DNA from: Aliidiomarina shirensis
GTDB taxonomy: Bacteria > Pseudomonadota > Gammaproteobacteria > Enterobacterales > Alteromonadaceae
Length of the DNA: 64,000 bases
NCBI RefSeq assembly: GCF_003987345.1
Contig: NZ_PIPP01000002.1
Span: 124,001-188,000 of the forward strand
Direction: 5' to 3'
In this document: positions 46,101 to 56,012 of the stretch, piece by piece
How the letters are laid out: each line of letters starts with the position of its first letter
How positions within the stretch are numbered: the first letter of the stretch is position 1
Program-made: the position numbers and the translations under genes
The notes under the pieces: generated by a model
Seen by the model: the letters and a program-made list of their open reading frames with translations, nothing else
Databases searched by the model: none
Told to the model about the DNA's origin: nothing

Positions 46101-47258
46101 TTACTCTCTGAATTCTAGCTCTTCCAAAAGAGAGCGAGTCTTTTCCTTGAAAACATCGGGATTGAAATGATCTAAAACCACTTTTCTATTCAATGAAATT
46201 TCTTCTTGAGTCAAAGGTAACTCTAATTTATCCGGTTCAGCTTCAAGCTCATCAAGTGAATTGATTAAAGCACCTCGTTCTAACCACTCTTTATATAAAG
46301 GGCTGACGGAATTCATCACTACTCTGGCACCTAATGCCAAGGCAAAGACGACATTTGCCCCCGCCTGTTGTCGACGATGATTGAGAATTACGTGGCTGCA
46401 AGTTGAGATCAAGAGCAAATAATCTTCTACAGGAACAAAACGCTCAAATGGTTTATATCTCTCACCAAAATAATTCTGACCAATAGCGTTTAGCCAGTTT
46501 TTATACTCTTCATCACCATAAGCTAATGAGACAATGATATCGAAAGATGAAAACAAGGATCTTCGATTGATTAATTCGAAAACTTCCAAGTGATTATTTG
46601 AAGGTGTCGCAGAATTACCGATGAGTACGCTAGTTCGCTGTACCGAATATGTATCTGAATTTGCAATGAAATTCATTAAAATCTCAGATGACGAACCATA
46701 ATTCCAATCCATAAATTTAGGCAGAAATGGCTTGTACCTACTCATTACCATTTCGTACTCACTATTTAGAACAGGGCAAAAAATATCCACTCGTCTCATT
46801 TTTAATAGCTTTCGCAACTTCAGTATACCGAATTTCATTGCGATATATTTAACACCATTAAACGAAAAGAATTTCGTAAATGATAAAGTATATTCTTTTG
46901 GAATAGGAGCGCTTGCTTCGGTGCTTTCTTCAAATAAATCTAATCTATTAGGGAAAATTAAATCATAATAATCGTACCCTAATCCAACCCAGACAACTCT
47001 TTGGTGCCGTTTCTTATATCGTAGTATTTTTAAACGATTTCCTGATAAACCATGAATTACCCACACATTAAATTCAGCAAGACGCTGAATATTTTCTTTA
47101 TTGAGTTCAAATTTAACAGGGTTAATGGCGTCTAGGCTTTCGGGAATATCCCGTTCCCCATCATAAAAATAGGTACTTGCACCTGGCGCTACAGCATCGA
47201 AACTTTGATATGCGCCATGAATGAATTTGGGATCACTAAAGATATGTGCAATTTTCAT
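46101..47258 (-). CDS. WecF-like glycosyltransferase (GT56 family)
   Basis: 385 residues with GT56 (Fuc4NAc transferase) landmarks: VLIGNSATPSNNHLEVFELI (about 203-222), SLAYGDEEYKNWL, and ISTCSHVILNHRRQQAGANVVFALALGARVV. WecF adds Fuc4NAc to lipid II in enterobacterial common antigen; here the sugar may differ. Its start overlaps the wzx stop (TAATG). Confidence 0.8.
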   Translation of the reverse strand: MKIAHIFSDPKFIHGAYQSFDAVAPGASTYFYDGERDIPESLDAINPVKFELNKENIQRLAEFNVWVIHGLSGNRLKILRYKKRHQRVVWVGLGYDYYDLIFPNRLDLFEESTEASAPIPKEYTLSFTKFFSFNGVKYIAMKFGILKLRKLLKMRRVDIFCPVLNSEYEMVMSRYKPFLPKFMDWNYGSSSEILMNFIANSDTYSVQRTSVLIGNSATPSNNHLEVFELINRRSLFSSFDIIVSLAYGDEEYKNWLNAIGQNYFGERYKPFERFVPVEDYLLLISTCSHVILNHRRQQAGANVVFALALGARVVMNSVSPLYKEWLERGALINSLDELEAEPDKLELPLTQEEISLNRKVVLDHFNPDVFKEKTRSLLEELEFRE

Positions 47259-48703
47259 TAACTAGAAGTTCTTTTATTTTTCTTAAATATTCTGACAAGG
47301 AATAAAAAATCGTCTTTTCGGAAAAGGAAGCTGATGAAAAGATAGGTAAAGCCCATCAGCGGCAGTACAGCAAAAACCATGGAGAAACTTGCTATTTCAA
47401 AAACGTGATAAACAACTACAGCGAGGAGTGATATCATCACTGCAAGCGCCAGATGAGCACCGTAATCCCTAAACTGTTCCTTAACCCCATAATCAATCAA
47501 CTTACTTGAGTAATAACTATTAGGTAGATAGGCCAGCATCGAGCTTACAACCTGTCCAATAAGCAGTCCATACACACCCCAGCGATAGCTAATCAGAATG
47601 ATGACTACAGCAACAAATTTCTTAATTATCTCGAGGTACAAAAATAGATCCGAACGCCCCTTTACTTTCAAAATATTCAAATTTATTGTATTCAGCGGGT
47701 AAATCATCGCCGCAATACACATCAGTTGTAAGTATGATGCTGCAGTAAACCATTTATCAGGCAAGAAAATCGCAAACAAAGGCTCTGTCATCACCGCTAA
47801 AAACAACATAGCCGGGAATAGCAAAAATGTAGATACGCTAATCACACGGCTATAGCCTCTCCGCAAGTTTTCATCATCATTCTGTAATTTCGAAAGTGCG
47901 GGATACGTCACCGTCTGGATGGACATGACTAACTGTTGAATAACCAACTGTTTTATCTGATGCGCAAAATAATATAAGCCGGCAATAGTAGTAGAAAATA
48001 ATTTAGCAACGACTAAGACATATAAATTTTGGAAGATAGTATCTAGTACACCTGAAAGAAAAAGCTTGTAGCCAAATCCATACATTTCTTTAAGAGTCGG
48101 AATCGAAAAATCTCTAGTTGGGCGCCAACCTTGTACTATCCATAGAAATACTGTTTGTAACAGAGCCGCCAATAACATTTGTCCGACTAGGGCCCAAACT
48201 CCCCATCCCAAGTACGCTAAACCAATAGCAGCTATTCCTGAGATAGTACTTGCCGGCAACACTGCTTTAACCTGAGCCTTAAAGTTTAATGCTCTACTTA
48301 AGCTTGCTTGCTGAACCACCTGAAACGCATTTATGATTATTGATAAAGCCGCGATTCGAATAAGCAGCACTAACTGTGCTTCGTCATAGAATCCTGCTAT
48401 AAATGGCGCAGTCAGGAATAACAATAAATATGCAAAGACACCAAGCGCAATGTTTGCAAAAAAGGCCGTGTTGTAGTCAGTTTGCGTAACATCAGGCATT
48501 CGGATTAGAGCTTGATTGAATCCCGATTGCATAATCGATGATCCTAACGCTAAAAACACGGCCATCATTGCCACAAGTCCGTACGCTTCAGGCGTTAGGA
48601 AATATGCCAATATCAGTGTTACGAATATTCCTATCCCTTTTCTCGCTAATTGCTCGAAAAAGTTCCAAAGGATTCCTGATGAAGTTCTTTTTGCTAGAGA
48701 CAC
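47258..48703 (-). CDS. wzx: Wzx-type lipid-linked oligosaccharide flippase (MOP family)
   Basis: 481 residues with about 12-14 membrane helices. N-terminus SGILWNFFEQLARKGIGIFVTLILAYFLTPEAYGLVAM is the polysaccharide-transporter (WzxC-like) signature. It should move undecaprenyl-linked repeat units to the periplasmic face for Wzy. Begins the AT-rich, variable part of the locus after rmlA. Confidence 0.88.
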   Translation of the reverse strand: MSLAKRTSSGILWNFFEQLARKGIGIFVTLILAYFLTPEAYGLVAMMAVFLALGSSIMQSGFNQALIRMPDVTQTDYNTAFFANIALGVFAYLLLFLTAPFIAGFYDEAQLVLLIRIAALSIIINAFQVVQQASLSRALNFKAQVKAVLPASTISGIAAIGLAYLGWGVWALVGQMLLAALLQTVFLWIVQGWRPTRDFSIPTLKEMYGFGYKLFLSGVLDTIFQNLYVLVVAKLFSTTIAGLYYFAHQIKQLVIQQLVMSIQTVTYPALSKLQNDDENLRRGYSRVISVSTFLLFPAMLFLAVMTEPLFAIFLPDKWFTAASYLQLMCIAAMIYPLNTINLNILKVKGRSDLFLYLEIIKKFVAVVIILISYRWGVYGLLIGQVVSSMLAYLPNSYYSSKLIDYGVKEQFRDYGAHLALAVMISLLAVVVYHVFEIASFSMVFAVLPLMGFTYLFISFLFRKDDFLFLVRIFKKNKRTSS

Positions 48704-48902
48704 TATTGTATATTGGCTAGTTGAATTATTTTAAGGAAAAAGCTATATGCTTTCATTTCTGTAGCCTTAACTCGAACTACCGACTAATACACATGAATCA
48801 GATAGGAGGTAATGTGAGGGGACTATTCAACATTTATTCAATGACGGAAATCAATTTGCTTGAGTTAATTCAAGCATCATTACAGGAAGTGATTTTTAAG
48901 TC

Positions 48903-49772
48903 TCACGAACGTCTTTTTAAACTCAAAATATACTGACCATATCCATTCTTTTGTAAGTCCCTTCCCGTCGCTTGTAGCTCTTCCCAAGTAAGCCAATTTT
49001 GCAAATAACCGATTTCTTCCAAGCATGCAATCTTATAGCCTTGCCTTTTTTCTATAGTTTCCACGAATTGTGCAGCCTCTAATAAGCTTTCGTGAGTACC
49101 TGTATCAAGCCACGCAAATCCTCGACCAAGTTGTTCAACTTTCAGATCACCACGTTCCAAATAAGCTTGGTTTATTGAAGTGATCTCAAGCTCGCCTCTC
49201 TCTGAAGGCTCTACTTGTTTAGCTATTTGAATAACGTCATTGTCATAAAAATATAGCCCAGTAACCGCATAATTTGATTTTGGACTACTAGGTTTTTCTT
49301 CAATAGATATTGCCTTTTGATCACTATCAAATTCAACGACTCCAAATCGTTCAGGATCTTTTACTTGATAGCCAAAAACTGTAGCTCCGGTATGTATTGA
49401 TGAGGCTTTCTTCAATTTTGGGCTAAACCCTTGCCCATAAAAAATATTATCGCCAAGTACCAAGCAAACGCTATCTTCACCAATAAAATCTTCACCGATT
49501 ATGAAAGCCTGGGCTAATCCATCGGGGCTTGGTTGCTCTGCATAGCTTATTTCAATACCAAATTGAGCACCGCATTTTAAAAGCTTTTTAAAGTTCGGCA
49601 AATCTTCGGGAGTAGAAATGATTAGGATTTCGCGAATACCAGCCAACATTAAAACTGATAGTGGATAATAAATCATGGGCTTATCATAAATAGGTAACAG
49701 TTGCTTTGATACGCCCATGGTTATTGGATACAAACGTGTACCAGAACCACCCGCTAATATAATTCCTTTCAT
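48903..49772 (-). CDS. rmlA: Glucose-1-phosphate thymidylyltransferase
   Basis: Makes dTDP-glucose from Glc-1-P and dTTP. 289 residues, typical length. Nucleotide loop [11 protein letters not shown] (6-16), then [32 protein letters not shown] and [19 protein letters not shown]. No rmlB, C or D is in the window, so the product dTDP-Glc must be processed by genes elsewhere. Confidence 0.95.
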   Translation of the reverse strand: MKGIILAGGSGTRLYPITMGVSKQLLPIYDKPMIYYPLSVLMLAGIREILIISTPEDLPNFKKLLKCGAQFGIEISYAEQPSPDGLAQAFIIGEDFIGEDSVCLVLGDNIFYGQGFSPKLKKASSIHTGATVFGYQVKDPERFGVVEFDSDQKAISIEEKPSSPKSNYAVTGLYFYDNDVIQIAKQVEPSERGELEITSINQAYLERGDLKVEQLGRGFAWLDTGTHESLLEAAQFVETIEKRQGYKIACLEEIGYLQNWLTWEELQATGRDLQKNGYGQYILSLKRRS

Positions 49773-49785
49773 CTAGCTTTCCTAA

Positions 49786-52116
49786 TTATGATTTCGTACT
49801 CTCATACCCGTACGAATAGTAACCATAGCTACCATAACCATAAGAGCTTCGAGCCGTTTTTTCGATGCCGTTCAAAATAACGCCTTTAATCTCAATACCC
49901 GCTTTTTCAAAGCGTTCAATGGTGAACTCTACTTCTTTTACTTGGTTTTTCATAAAACGCGCTACAATCAAGTTTGTACCTGCATAACGGCCTACAATGG
50001 CGGGATCGGTTACCGCCAATATCGGTGGAGTATCAATGAGCACCATATCGTAGTGCTCATTGGCCCAATCGAGTAACTCAGAAAAACGCTTATGCATGAG
50101 TAATTCAGAAGGATTTGGCGGTACTGTGCCACGGCAAAGAAAATCAAGGTGCTCTATACCACTCGCCGCTATCACTTGCTCGCGTTTACTGCGCCCTGCT
50201 AATAAATCAGAAAGGCCTTGTTCGTTTGGCAAATTGAAAGTGGTGTGCATGTAGCCACGGCGTAAATCGGCATCGATTAACAGCACTTTCATACCCGCTT
50301 GCGCTAGAACTACCGCTAAGTTGGAAGTAACAAAGGTTTTGCCTACTTCAGGGCTTGGGCCAGAAATCATTACTGTTTTATTTTTAGCCTCTAACATAGC
50401 GAAGTGCAAGCTAGTGCGCAGTGAGCGTAGTGCCTCTATCGCATTATCTTCTGGGTTATCCCGAGCAAGCAATAAAGTATTGTATTTTTGCTTCTGTGCT
50501 TGTTTAAAAGCTTTACCACGGCTGCGCTTAATGGCCAGCTTCATCTTCTCTTCAATTTTAAGCTGCTGCTCAGAAAGCGGCACCGATGCATATACCGAGA
50601 TACCTACATCTTCTAGTTCTTTCGGCGTTTCAATACCACGGCGCACGAAGCCCAAAACAAATGCTACACCAACACCTAGCATGCCACCCAAAATAACAGC
50701 TAACGCTAGAATAAGAAGCTTTCGCGGTGCCACTGCATTTGGCGCTACACTGGCATCATCAATAATACGCACATTCCCTACCGTACCGGCCCGCAAAATA
50801 TTCATTTCTTGGTTACGGTTTAGGAGTTGCAAATAAACCTGCTGGCTTACTTCTACATCACGAGTTAAGCGCAGTATTTGCTGTTGCGCTTCCGGCAGTT
50901 CACCAATTTCACCGCGCAGTGCTTCTCGTTCTTCCTGAAGCTGCTCGCGCTGTTCGGTAAGTGCACGGTAGTTCGGGTGGTTGGTGGTATACAAGCGCGA
51001 TAATTCAATTTCACGAATGGAAAGTTCATTTAAGCGCTGGTCGATTTCCACCATTTGCTGCAATACCCGCTGGGTATCAAATTGAATATCAACCGATTCA
51101 TTCGCTAGGCGGTAGGCATTCAGTTCATTTTCTGCCGCTTGTAGCTCTTGTTGAATACGCGGCAATTGCGCTTCGATAAATTCCTGGCTACGCTCAATTT
51201 CTGCTGCATTGCGGCGAACATTCTGCAATAAATATTCGTTGGCTACTGCACTTAACGCTCGCTGAATTTCTTGGCGGCTAGTGCCTACCATGCGTAAATC
51301 AAGAATACCAGTTTGTCGGCCGCGTTCACTCACGGTTAGTGCATTTCTTAAGCTATTTATCGCACTCAATTGAGTACGCTGCGCTACAAAAAATTCGGTA
51401 TCGGGGCGTGCATGTAAATCGCTTACGCGCATGACTACTCGGCCAAATGCTGTTTCGGTATCTATGTTGGCGCCACTTTCACCTTCAAGCACGAGCTCAT
51501 TTTCAAGCCAAACCGAAAACTTCGCGCCGTGGCTTGTTGTATCGCCCACCACAAAAGTAAGTTGCTGGCCAAGTAACGATTGCGGTAGCCGCATCTCCGC
51601 GAACTGTAACCGTTCACCACCCCACGCATTGGCGGTAAAAATGCTAGCATCATTCGGCTCACTGCCGCGATAGCGCCGCGCCACCCATTCGCCAACGATT
51701 GGAAAATAATTCGGTTGCACACTAATATCGAGGCGCAGTTGCTCTACTACTGTTCCCAATACCATGCGCGAGCGCAAAATTTCGATTTCCGTAGGCGCGG
51801 TTGAGCCCTGCTCAAACATTTCACCGAGTTCGCCCAAACCTGGGAAGCCACTATTTTTCGCTTCAATTTGAACCAGTGCATCGGCCTGATAAGTAGGGGT
51901 TGCCAATGTACCATAGGCCAACCCCAAAATAGCTGCAGCAGCTGTACAACCTACCACCCACCATTTGAAATCCATTAACGTGGCAAATAAACGGCTTAAA
52001 TCTATTTCATCGTTGTTTGCGTTTGTGGCTTGGTTCATCATTTGCCGCCTCGTAGTACCCGATGGGCTTCCTACTTGGCTTTGCGGTTGGTTTTGCACCT
52101 GATTTTGTTCAGACAT
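49786..52116 (-). CDS. wzc: Wzc-type polysaccharide co-polymerase and tyrosine autokinase
   Basis: 776 residues. N-terminal Wzz domain with a first membrane helix (about 53-70), a long periplasmic coiled-coil region and a second helix (about 467-488). Cytoplasmic BY-kinase: Walker A SGPSPEVGKTF, Walker A' VLLIDADLRRG and Walker B MVLIDTPP. The last 20 residues carry eight tyrosines (SSYGYGSYGYYSYGYE), the autophosphorylation cluster. Pairs with the phosphatase wzb upstream. It controls chain length and export of the polymer. Confidence 0.95.
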   Translation of the reverse strand: MSEQNQVQNQPQSQVGSPSGTTRRQMMNQATNANNDEIDLSRLFATLMDFKWWVVGCTAAAAILGLAYGTLATPTYQADALVQIEAKNSGFPGLGELGEMFEQGSTAPTEIEILRSRMVLGTVVEQLRLDISVQPNYFPIVGEWVARRYRGSEPNDASIFTANAWGGERLQFAEMRLPQSLLGQQLTFVVGDTTSHGAKFSVWLENELVLEGESGANIDTETAFGRVVMRVSDLHARPDTEFFVAQRTQLSAINSLRNALTVSERGRQTGILDLRMVGTSRQEIQRALSAVANEYLLQNVRRNAAEIERSQEFIEAQLPRIQQELQAAENELNAYRLANESVDIQFDTQRVLQQMVEIDQRLNELSIREIELSRLYTTNHPNYRALTEQREQLQEEREALRGEIGELPEAQQQILRLTRDVEVSQQVYLQLLNRNQEMNILRAGTVGNVRIIDDASVAPNAVAPRKLLILALAVILGGMLGVGVAFVLGFVRRGIETPKELEDVGISVYASVPLSEQQLKIEEKMKLAIKRSRGKAFKQAQKQKYNTLLLARDNPEDNAIEALRSLRTSLHFAMLEAKNKTVMISGPSPEVGKTFVTSNLAVVLAQAGMKVLLIDADLRRGYMHTTFNLPNEQGLSDLLAGRSKREQVIAASGIEHLDFLCRGTVPPNPSELLMHKRFSELLDWANEHYDMVLIDTPPILAVTDPAIVGRYAGTNLIVARFMKNQVKEVEFTIERFEKAGIEIKGVILNGIEKTARSSYGYGSYGYYSYGYESTKS

Positions 52117-52143
52117 TTATCTCTTCCGGCTAACTTCTAAATT

Positions 52144-52614
52144 CTATTTAAGTTTATTTGCCCACAACATGGTGTTGCGTTCAATCAATTTATATATTTG
52201 TTCGAATACCTCATCGCTTTTGCGATAAGGATCTGGAATATCTTTATTACCTTCGCGCTGAGCATCCCATTCGCCCAGCAGCATGGTTTTCGCGAGCGCC
52301 TCGGGGAAACGTTTGGCAATATCATCGCGGTGCCGCTTTTCCATCACGAGAATTAAATCATGATTACGGCCCAATTCTGATGTGAACTGCGTTGCTTCGT
52401 GAGCACCGCAAATTAATCCATGTTTTTCGGCAATTTCCCGTGCCTGGCTATTCATTTCTTGGCCACGCTCATTGCCGTTTTCATCGGTATTTACCATGGC
52501 ATACAGCCCAGCAGACCGAATATGCTTATGCGGTAATTCTCGTTGCAACAAAAACTGCGCTGTGGGTGAGCGGCAAATGTTACCAATGCATACGATTAGA
52601 ATCTTATCAAACAT
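52144..52614 (-). CDS. wzb: Low-molecular-weight protein tyrosine phosphatase Wzb
   Basis: 156 residues. P-loop CIGNICRS with catalytic Cys9 and Arg15, and the acid Asp in PDPYRKSD at about 118-125. It dephosphorylates the Wzc tyrosine tail. Lies between wza and wzc as in E. coli capsule operons. Confidence 0.94.
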   Translation of the reverse strand: MFDKILIVCIGNICRSPTAQFLLQRELPHKHIRSAGLYAMVNTDENGNERGQEMNSQAREIAEKHGLICGAHEATQFTSELGRNHDLILVMEKRHRDDIAKRFPEALAKTMLLGEWDAQREGNKDIPDPYRKSDEVFEQIYKLIERNTMLWANKLK

Positions 52615-52630
52615 GGTTAGTGTGTATCAT

Positions 52631-53788
52631 TTAGTTGCCCACTTCATTACTAGTACGCGATACCTGATACAAACCGGTTACCGTAGGCATAATTAAACTA
52701 ATAACGCGGTTCCAGCGCGCTACTGGCGCTGCCGTTACAAACACGATATCACGTGATTGTAGTTCAAACTGATCGGCTAGAATATACGAAGTGGCTTCCT
52801 TTACATTTAACCGGTATACATCCACAACGTAACTCGAACCTTCTGGTGCCTCACGAAACACGAATATTCCGCTGGCATCGGCTCGTTGCTCAGCAACACC
52901 ACCGGCTTCGGACAATGCTTCGGCGAGTGTCATGCGCGAACGATTCACTGGCACTGAACCCGCTCGGTTTACTTCACCGAGTACAAAAACTTTGTTCACA
53001 TCGTTGCGCTCAACATGCACCACATCGCCGTGTTGCAGTAACGCATTCTGGGTAGTATCACCACGGGTATATAAATCTTGCAGTGAATAACGATGTTCTT
53101 CGCCATCGCGGCTTAAAACCACGTTACGCCAATCGGCCATTTCTGTAATACCACCCGAACTATTAATCGCATCGAGTAGTGTCATGGGCACGTTCGTTAC
53201 CGGCTGCGTACCTGGCTGTTTTACTTCGCCCGTTACATATACACGTTTACTGCGGAAAGCCGCTACGGTTACATCCACTTGCGGATCTTCAATATATTCT
53301 GCTAACCGCTCAATAATAAGTTGCTGGATTTCGGTTACGCGCAAACCATCAACATGAATACGGCCAATGTAAGGGTAAAAAATGGTGCCATCGTTGTGCA
53401 CCCAGTTGCCGGCTTCTGCGGCACTACGTTGTGAACCAGCGGGAATGGTAAGCTCTGGGTGATTCCAAACGGTAATGGTGAGTACATCACCACGGCCTAC
53501 GCGATAATCGTAGTTGGCGCGTTCACGATCTAATGCTGCATTGGCTTCTGGCGCTTGCCGTGGTGCGCGTAAACGGGCTATTAATTCGGGGTTGATCGAG
53601 TGTAATACAACTTGATCTTCTAAGCTTTCGTTTGCCGAATCAGGCATCATTTGCCCGCCCATGTGGCTGCCTGGTGCAAACACACAGCCCGACAACATAA
53701 TAACGCTGGTTGCGAGCGCTAAGATATTTTTGATGCCATTGGCTCGGCGGGTAGCTTGCAACGAAGAATTAGAAAAATGAGAAAGCAT
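52631..53788 (-). CDS. wza: Outer-membrane polysaccharide export lipoprotein Wza
   Basis: 385 residues. Signal peptide with lipobox LSGC (Cys at about residue 35), then the PES domain (YRVGRGDVLTITVWNHPEL) and two SLBB domains (VYVTGEVKQPGTQPV, VFVLGEVNRAGSVPV), ending in the amphipathic segment that spans the outer membrane. The ATG at 53788 has AGGT 8 nt upstream; an in-frame TTG at 53809 is unlikely. First gene behind the ops element. Confidence 0.94.
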   Translation of the reverse strand: MLSHFSNSSLQATRRANGIKNILALATSVIMLSGCVFAPGSHMGGQMMPDSANESLEDQVVLHSINPELIARLRAPRQAPEANAALDRERANYDYRVGRGDVLTITVWNHPELTIPAGSQRSAAEAGNWVHNDGTIFYPYIGRIHVDGLRVTEIQQLIIERLAEYIEDPQVDVTVAAFRSKRVYVTGEVKQPGTQPVTNVPMTLLDAINSSGGITEMADWRNVVLSRDGEEHRYSLQDLYTRGDTTQNALLQHGDVVHVERNDVNKVFVLGEVNRAGSVPVNRSRMTLAEALSEAGGVAEQRADASGIFVFREAPEGSSYVVDVYRLNVKEATSYILADQFELQSRDIVFVTAAPVARWNRVISLIMPTVTGLYQVSRTSNEVGN

Positions 53789-53825
53789 ATTAGTTACCTG
53801 TAGGTTCAAAAAAACGCGCTTAAGG

Positions 53826-53837
53826 CACGCTACCGCC
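53826..53837 (-). promoter_or_regulatory. ops element (RfaH recruitment site)
   Basis: The minus strand reads GGCGGTAGCGTG, an exact match to the E. coli ops 12-mer. It lies 37 bp upstream of the wza start codon, in the transcribed leader of the export operon. RfaH bound to the paused polymerase here should carry transcription through the long downstream operon. Confidence 0.92.
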
Positions 53838-53919
53838 CATGGGTTACGGGCCCCAATTGCCCTTTTCTTATCGCAAATTCAAGCTCGTGTGTTGCGTTCA
53901 AGCTGCTTTTTCACGTTTC

Positions 53920-53947
53920 TGTATAGTGAGAGCAGCGAAAGCGACAA
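53920..53947 (-). promoter_or_regulatory. Predicted promoter of the wza operon
   Basis: On the minus strand TTGTCG (53947-53942) and TATACA (53925-53920) are 16 bp apart. The -35 begins right after the rfaH stop, and the ops element lies about 80 nt downstream, the usual geometry of JUMPstart leaders. Confidence 0.55.
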
Positions 53948-54457
53948 CTAGGAAACTTTTAAAATATCCATTTCATCAACTGATATTCGTTGCTGTTTCC
54001 CTAGCATATCGATTAATACAAAACACCGTGTTTCGCTATCGGCAATATCATAAACTGCTTGCAGGCCCGAAAATGGGCCTGTGGTAATTTCTACTTTTGT
54101 ACCTGTTTTATACAGGCTTTCGCAGTTGGAAACACCCTGAGCATCCTCATAGCATTGAGTGCGCTCTTTTAGCAGCGCTACCACACTTGCAGGTACTTTT
54201 GCGGGATAACCGCCGAAACGCACAAAACCACTCACACCGCGTGTGCTACGCAGTGCTGTGTAGTTATCGTGTGCGAGGTCGATGTGAATAAAAAGGTAGT
54301 TTGGAAACAGTGGTTCCAGAACGGCTTGCTTTTTTCCACGTAAACGCTTTTGTATTTTCCAGCGCGGGCAGAATGTATCGAAACCTTGGTTCGCAAGGTG
54401 CCATTCGGCGCGTGTTACTTCTTGCGCTTTGCAATGCAATAAATACCAAGATTCCAT
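53948..54457 (-). CDS. rfaH: Transcription antiterminator RfaH
   Basis: NusG paralogue that joins RNA polymerase at ops sites. 169 residues. N-terminal NGN domain (SWYLLHCKAQEVTRAEWHL; EPLFPNYLFIHID; RGVSGFVRFGGYPAKVP) and a C-terminal KOW-type domain (GTKVEITTGPFSGLQAVY). RfaH-type features (FPNYLF, RGVS.FVRFG) separate it from NusG. In E. coli rfaH is far from its targets; here it is the gene directly before the ops-bearing leader. Confidence 0.94.
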   Translation of the reverse strand: MESWYLLHCKAQEVTRAEWHLANQGFDTFCPRWKIQKRLRGKKQAVLEPLFPNYLFIHIDLAHDNYTALRSTRGVSGFVRFGGYPAKVPASVVALLKERTQCYEDAQGVSNCESLYKTGTKVEITTGPFSGLQAVYDIADSETRCFVLIDMLGKQQRISVDEMDILKVS

Positions 54458-54668
54458 AAATCTTAATAATCCCTATTCTTCTGCGTTCTTTGTTATTCTT
54501 ATTTTCTTGCTTATTCGCTATTTTTATTCGTTTTTTAGGTGCTTTTTTAGCACCTACTTTACACGTTCTTATCGCTATGGACTTTACGCCCTCATTGTAC
54601 GTGAGGAGCTTTCCCTGTAAAGCCATTTCATCGAACTTTTATTACATCACTATTGCAAACCATTGCAT

Positions 54669-55835
54669 TTAATCAGTATTAAATAGATCTCGAGTATACA
54701 CTTTTGCAACAACATCGGAAAGTTCAGGTGCATTTCGATTAGATACAATAACATCACTCATACGTTTGAATTCTTCGAGGTCGCGAATCACTCGGCTATT
54801 GTAGAATTTATCTTCCTGCAGCTCCGGCTCATATACCACTACTTCAATGCCTTTCGCTTTGATGCGTTTCATAACGCCTTGAATCGCCGAAGCGCGAAAA
54901 TTATCCGACCCGGTTTTCATGACTAAACGATATATACCAACAATATTCGGTTGCTTTGCGATAATGGCATCGGCGACGAAATCTTTACGGGTACGGTTGG
55001 CATCGACAATAGCGCGCATGATGTTTTGCGGCACTTCTTCATAGTTTGCTAACAACTGCTTGGTATCTTTGGGTAGGCAATAGCCACCATAGCCAAAGCT
55101 TGGGTTGTTATAGTGATTACCAATGCGCGGATCTAAACTGACGCCTTGAATAATTTGCTTCGAATTTAAACCGTGCGCTTCAGCATAGGTATCGAGTTCA
55201 TTAAAGAAAGCGACACGCATCGCTAAATAGGTGTTGGCAAAGAGTTTAATTGCTTCGGCTTCGGTGCTATCGGTAAAGAGTACATCGATATCTTGTTTTA
55301 TGGCGCCTTCTCGAAGCAAGTTAGCAAAGGTTTCGGCGCGTTCAGAGCGCTCGCCAACAATAATGCGGCTGGGGTAAAGGTTATCGTAAAGCGCTTTGCC
55401 TTCGCGCAGGAATTCCGGTGAGAAAATTAAGTTTTCGGTATTAAATTTTTCGCGGAGTTCTTGGGTGTAGCCCACAGGAATAGTTGATTTGATAATCATT
55501 ACTGCATTTGGGTTCGCCGCTATTACTTGCTGAATCACCGATTCCACCGATTTGGTATTAAAGTAGTTGGTTTGCGGATCATAATCGGTAGGTGTGGCAA
55601 TGATAACGAAATCAGCATCTTTATACGCTTCATCGCCATTGGTGGTGGCATTTATATAAAGCGGTTTGTTTTTGAGAAAATCCTGAATTTCCTTATCAGC
55701 AATAGGCGATTTTTTGTTGTTAAGCAAATTTACTTTGGCTTCAACAATATCTACTGCGGTAACGTGGTGGTGTTGAGCGAGCAACACGGCATTCGATAGC
55801 CCAACATAACCAGTTCCTGCTACGGCGATTTTCAT
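54669..55835 (-). CDS. ugd: UDP-glucose 6-dehydrogenase
   Basis: Oxidises UDP-Glc to UDP-GlcA. 388 residues, the length of the E. coli enzyme. NAD site [10 protein letters not shown] (4-13), [31 protein letters not shown] and the catalytic Cys in [20 protein letters not shown] precedes the ATG. With the epimerase at 26 kb it can supply UDP-GalA. Confidence 0.96.
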   Translation of the reverse strand: MKIAVAGTGYVGLSNAVLLAQHHHVTAVDIVEAKVNLLNNKKSPIADKEIQDFLKNKPLYINATTNGDEAYKDADFVIIATPTDYDPQTNYFNTKSVESVIQQVIAANPNAVMIIKSTIPVGYTQELREKFNTENLIFSPEFLREGKALYDNLYPSRIIVGERSERAETFANLLREGAIKQDIDVLFTDSTEAEAIKLFANTYLAMRVAFFNELDTYAEAHGLNSKQIIQGVSLDPRIGNHYNNPSFGYGGYCLPKDTKQLLANYEEVPQNIMRAIVDANRTRKDFVADAIIAKQPNIVGIYRLVMKTGSDNFRASAIQGVMKRIKAKGIEVVVYEPELQEDKFYNSRVIRDLEEFKRMSDVIVSNRNAPELSDVVAKVYTRDLFNTD

Positions 55836-56012
55836 CTGCGTTCCTTGTTTGTTCTCGATTGTTGCTATTTTTCTACTTTCCCGCGTGTGCGGTTCGAATC
55901 AATACTGAATTCTAAAGCAAGGCGCTGCATTTTGTCATGTTTATGTGATAAATTCATTGCACTTGTTTGTTTATGTAAGCTTTATTTATCAATTCTTTGC
56001 GAAATGTAAGTA

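Noticed and set aside
48721-48936. A 71-residue plus-strand ORF between wzx and rmlA
   Set aside because: No ribosome site or recognisable family, overlaps the 3' end of rmlA, and lies opposite to the operon.
54525-54566. Hairpin AGGTGC-loop-GCACCT between ugd and rfaH as a terminator
   Set aside because: On the minus strand it is followed by A rather than T, and on the plus strand there is no gene to terminate.
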